A stretch of 64,000 nucleotides of DNA, from NCBI GenBank assembly GCA_035523995.1, contig DATKPQ010000093.1, forward strand, positions 1 through 64,000, written 5' to 3'. A program made the translations under genes and the position numbers. Positions within the stretch are counted from its first letter, which is position 1. Each line of letters opens with the position of its first letter. The notes under the pieces were generated by a model. The model was given only the letters and a program-made list of their open reading frames with translations, had not been told where the DNA came from and searched no databases. Positions 62,401 through 64,000 of this stretch are shown one piece after another. The stretch comes from JASHVB01 sp035523995. Its GTDB lineage: Bacteria; Pseudomonadota; Alphaproteobacteria; Acetobacterales; Acetobacteraceae.

Positions 62401-64000
62401 AAAGGCAGTCGTGCCGGAGACGGTAATGGTCGGTGGGGTATGCACCACGTTCAACACGGAGCTGCCGATATCACTGACACCGCTGATGGTGCTGCCGTCA
62501 GTAACACTCCAGTCGATGATGCGGCTCAGGTCGCTGCCGTCGCGAGTCGGATCGCCGGTGCCGGGATTGAAGCTGTATCTGACCGAATCCAGCGCCGATT
62601 GGTAATTGGCGATGCTGGACGCGCCGCTCAGGGTCAGCGTGCCGGCATTGTAGGTGCCGGTAATGCCGGACGCGGACGGCGTGCTGAAATTCAGCACGTC
62701 GCCGGAGACGAAACTGCCGCTGTTGATGATGATGGTGGCGCCGGTCAACGTGCCGTTGCTGTCCACGTCGCTGAGCGTCAGCCCCGGGTCCAGCGCCACG
62801 GCCGTGCCGCCGCCTTGGAAGGTCACCGTGGCGCCTGCTGTCACGGCAGGTGCAACATGCACCAGGTCCAGCGTGGTGGTCCCGGTGTTGCTGGCTGCAA
62901 CACCGTCGTTCAGCGACCAGTCGATGACCGTGCTGGTGCGGGTGCCGCCATCGGTCGGGTCGGCCGAGGACGGGCTGGTGATGTAGCTGACCGACTCCAG
63001 TTCGGTTTCATACGCCGCCAGCGAGGCGTCGCCGTGGAATGTCAGGGTCCCGGCGGCGTAGGTTCCGGTTATGCCACTGACGGCGGTGCTGAAGTTCAGC
63101 ACGTCTCCAGTTTGGAAATTGGCGATGGTGACGGTAGCGCTGTGCAGCGTACCGAGGCTGTCAAGGTCGGTGGCGACAACCGTCGGCGCTATCGCCACCG
63201 CGGCGCCGCCACCGATGAAGGTGGCGGTGTTGGAAACGGTGATGGTCGGTGGGGTATGCACCAGGTCCAGCGTCGTGCTGCCGATATTGCTGACGCCGTT
63301 GCTGGTGTTGCCGTCAGTGACGCTCCAGTCGATGACGCGGCTCAGGTCGGCGCCGCCATTGGTCGGATCGCCAGTGCCGGGGTTGAAGCTATAGGTGATC
63401 GACTCCAGCGCCGTCGCATAACTGGTGATGCCGGCCGCGCCGGTCAGGGTCAGCGTGCCGGCGCTATACGTGCCGGCAATGCCGGAATTGGTCAGGCTGG
63501 TGTAATTCAGCATGTCCCCGGCGATACCGCCGGTGTTGATGCTGATCGTGGCGCCGGTCAGCGTGCCGTTGCTGTCCACATCGGAGAGCGTCAGCGTTGG
63601 GTCCAGTACCACGGCCGTTCCGCCGCCATGGAACGTCACCGTGCCACCGGCCGTCACGCCGGGCGCGACATGCGTCACATTTACCGTGACGCTGCCGGTG
63701 GCGCTGGCCAGGGTGCCGTCGTTTACCGACCAGTCGATCGTGCGGCTGGTGTCGGCGCCGCCGCCCGTTGGGTCGCCATTCGCCGGGTTGAAGCCGAAGG
63801 TGACCTTTTCCAGTGCCGACTCGTAGTTTTCGATGCTGGACGTGCCGCTCAGCGTCAGCGTGCCGGAGGCAAAGGTGCCGGTAATGCCCAGACCGGACAG
63901 GCTGGTGTAGTTCAGCACGTCGCCGGCAATGCTGCCGCTGTTGATCCACACCGTCGCGTCAACCAGGATGGTGCCGTTGGGATCGCTGATGGCAATCGCA
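59491..64000 (-). CDS. Giant repeat protein (RTX/beta-strand-repeat adhesin), N-terminus off the right edge
   Basis: About 1500 C-terminal residues are in the window, with no stop up to position 64000. From the right: one partial and four full units of about 138 residues (LTLSDVDSNGTLTGATI and DLSRVIDWSVTDG recur), then two units of about 100-120 residues (ITDPNSGQVETIVVTMSNNA, VTDQGISPTETVTVTLSTPA). The C-terminal 600 residues are a Gly/Ser/Thr-rich beta-roll with DTLVGSSG- and DTLIGGSG-type blocks. Lack of cysteine, low charge and a non-cleaved C-terminus without anchor suggest type I secretion. Secretion genes are not in the window. Confidence 0.8.
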   Translation of the reverse strand, partial: AIAISDPNGTILVDATVWINSGSIAGDVLNYTSLSGLGITGTFASGTLTLSGTSSIENYESALEKVTFGFNPANGDPTGGGADTSRTIDWSVNDGTLASATGSVTVNVTHVAPGVTAGGTVTFHGGGTAVVLDPTLTLSDVDSNGTLTGATISINTGGIAGDMLNYTSLTNSGIAGTYSAGTLTLTGAAGITSYATALESITYSFNPGTGDPTNGGADLSRVIDWSVTDGNTSNGVSNIGSTTLDLVHTPPTITVSNTATFIGGGAAVAIAPTVVATDLDSLGTLHSATVTIANFQTGDVLNFSTAVSGITGTYAAGTLTFHGDASLAAYETELESVSYITSPSSADPTDGGTRTSTVIDWSLNDGVAASNTGTTTLDLVHVAPAVTAGATVTFQGGGTAVALDPGLTLSDVDSNGTLTGATIIINSGSFVSGDVLNFSTPSASGITGTYNAGTLTLSGASSIANYQSALDSVRYSFNPGTGDPTRDGSDLSRIIDWSVTDGSTISGVSDIGSSVLNVVHTPPTITVSGTTAFAIGATAVALDQSVIITDPDSNAMLTGATVVIAEGFLNGDTLGFHNTASITGTYDVNVNAGTLVLSGTASIAAYESALASVTYSSSAGDPSNGGTDVARSITWVVDDGSSSNGISSAGTTGLSLVRPPTISGTAADQPITDEQTIQPLSTVAITDPNSGQVETIVVTMSNNANGTLSDAFVGGTIINNGTYIVTGSTAAVTTALDELIFTPTKPEFAPGNTLVTTFTISATNSDGATESNSATSVLTTAVTPAISGEVLVQGVTAGSTLTPFGTVTVTDQGISPTETVTVTLSTPAAGTLSDSVGGTINPTTGVFAITGAPTLVSKALDALVFTPSQSTAWVDTTTFTLDVTGPGGSIGSSLIVAETQQILALGSLSASTPAALSVNSVSGSFGPTTKGAANEAIVLDPSSSTPYTLPTGYQAEFLSGSSATTLTDPSGGNALLAGNSGADTISSGAAGDTLIGAGAGSTMEFTNGATGGVAFAPLGGVIMQDAGNGDTLIGSSGSTTASLTGANALLFGQAGAASVSAGGQSNTIVGGSGGTTLKITNSASHDVLFSGSAPLTLSDAGSHDTLVGSTGTTAASLTGTSGLFFAEGNEDSVSASGHSDTLIGGSGQTTFQFGTAGVGGVAFGGSGALNISDAGSNDTMLGGSNSTNAAISGNDALFFTAGGNTSVSAGGQGDTLVGGSGQPILQFGTNATKGVIFGGTAAVTLSDAGTGDTLVGSSATTTVTLVGADATFFAGTGTVSAVDAGLNDTIVAQSAAVAITASGSGLVVFGGSGSLDFTGGSHGATVVAGSGNTSIAGGSGGLTLFGGANGAITYSGSAGGLFYVAGSGNETLNAGNSTTNNLMFGGSGKDSIAGGLGAGQGNDTMVAGTGNDTLAGNTNASSHDLLVFFAANGAAAPQDVVQNFTPSDVVLLSGYGANAAAAALASASTANGAVTLTLSDHTTITFTSVASVSSLTGHVVST

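Overview
The window is GC-rich DNA from an alphaproteobacterium, most likely Rhodospirillales/Acetobacteraceae. This rests on the rpmH-rnpA-yidD-yidC-engB block, a BamF-type DUF3035 lipoprotein, a Tat-exported solute-binding protein, a ModB-ModC fusion and a hydrogenase-4-like operon of the kind found in this group. The taxonomic call is inference. No prophage, plasmid or CRISPR array was seen.

Layout. 1-5 kb: aminopeptidase N (cut by the left edge), a broken VOC/SEC-C patch and clpB with a heat-shock-like promoter. 5-12 kb: a MOSC protein, a membrane-anchored hypothetical protein, a Crp/Fnr regulator, a tandem universal stress protein, a ClC channel with CBS domains and a Tat-exported solute-binding protein. 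FNR-type boxes lie around the regulator. 12-17 kb: a GT9 glycosyltransferase, an acyl-CoA dehydrogenase and a class III CoA-transferase, flanked by wreckage of an ISL3 element and a group II intron. 17-24 kb: ftsK, dodecin and the ribosome/membrane-insertion operon. 24-28 kb: a proline-rich unknown, a C-S lyase, a GNAT relic, a BamF-like lipoprotein and a repeat-filled spacer.

28.5-35 kb: a five-gene, fully overlapping operon (hyfB-hyfC-hyfE/F fusion-hyfG-hyfI) for a membrane complex related to energy-converting hydrogenase. Three of four Ni-ligand cysteines and several charged residues of the ion-pump subunits are missing, while the FeS cysteines of the small subunit remain. Repeats from the spacer upstream also sit in frame inside two of its genes. 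This is the most interesting part of the window.

35-49.6 kb: an outer-membrane efflux lipoprotein, tRNA-Pro, DUF192, a TfoX-like protein, a PEP-CTERM protein behind an FNR-like box, a thiolase/OB-fold pair, an SDR, EnvC with phosphoglycerate mutase, a molybdate/tungstate transporter with permease and ATPase fused, and a BtuF-like binding protein. 49.8-51.9 kb: a wrecked island of arsC fragments, a truncated IS1-like transposase, the C-terminal half of an AAA15 ATPase and a 5'-truncated methyltransferase. 52-59 kb: housekeeping and metabolic genes (CobW GTPase, PPOX-like, SIMPL, map, cupin, radC, amidohydrolase, surE, CoA-transferase A). 59.5 kb to the right edge: the C-terminal 1.5 thousand residues of a giant repeat protein that looks exported.

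The intergenic regions are unusually rich in gene relics and short palindromic repeats, which suggests past element activity followed by decay.
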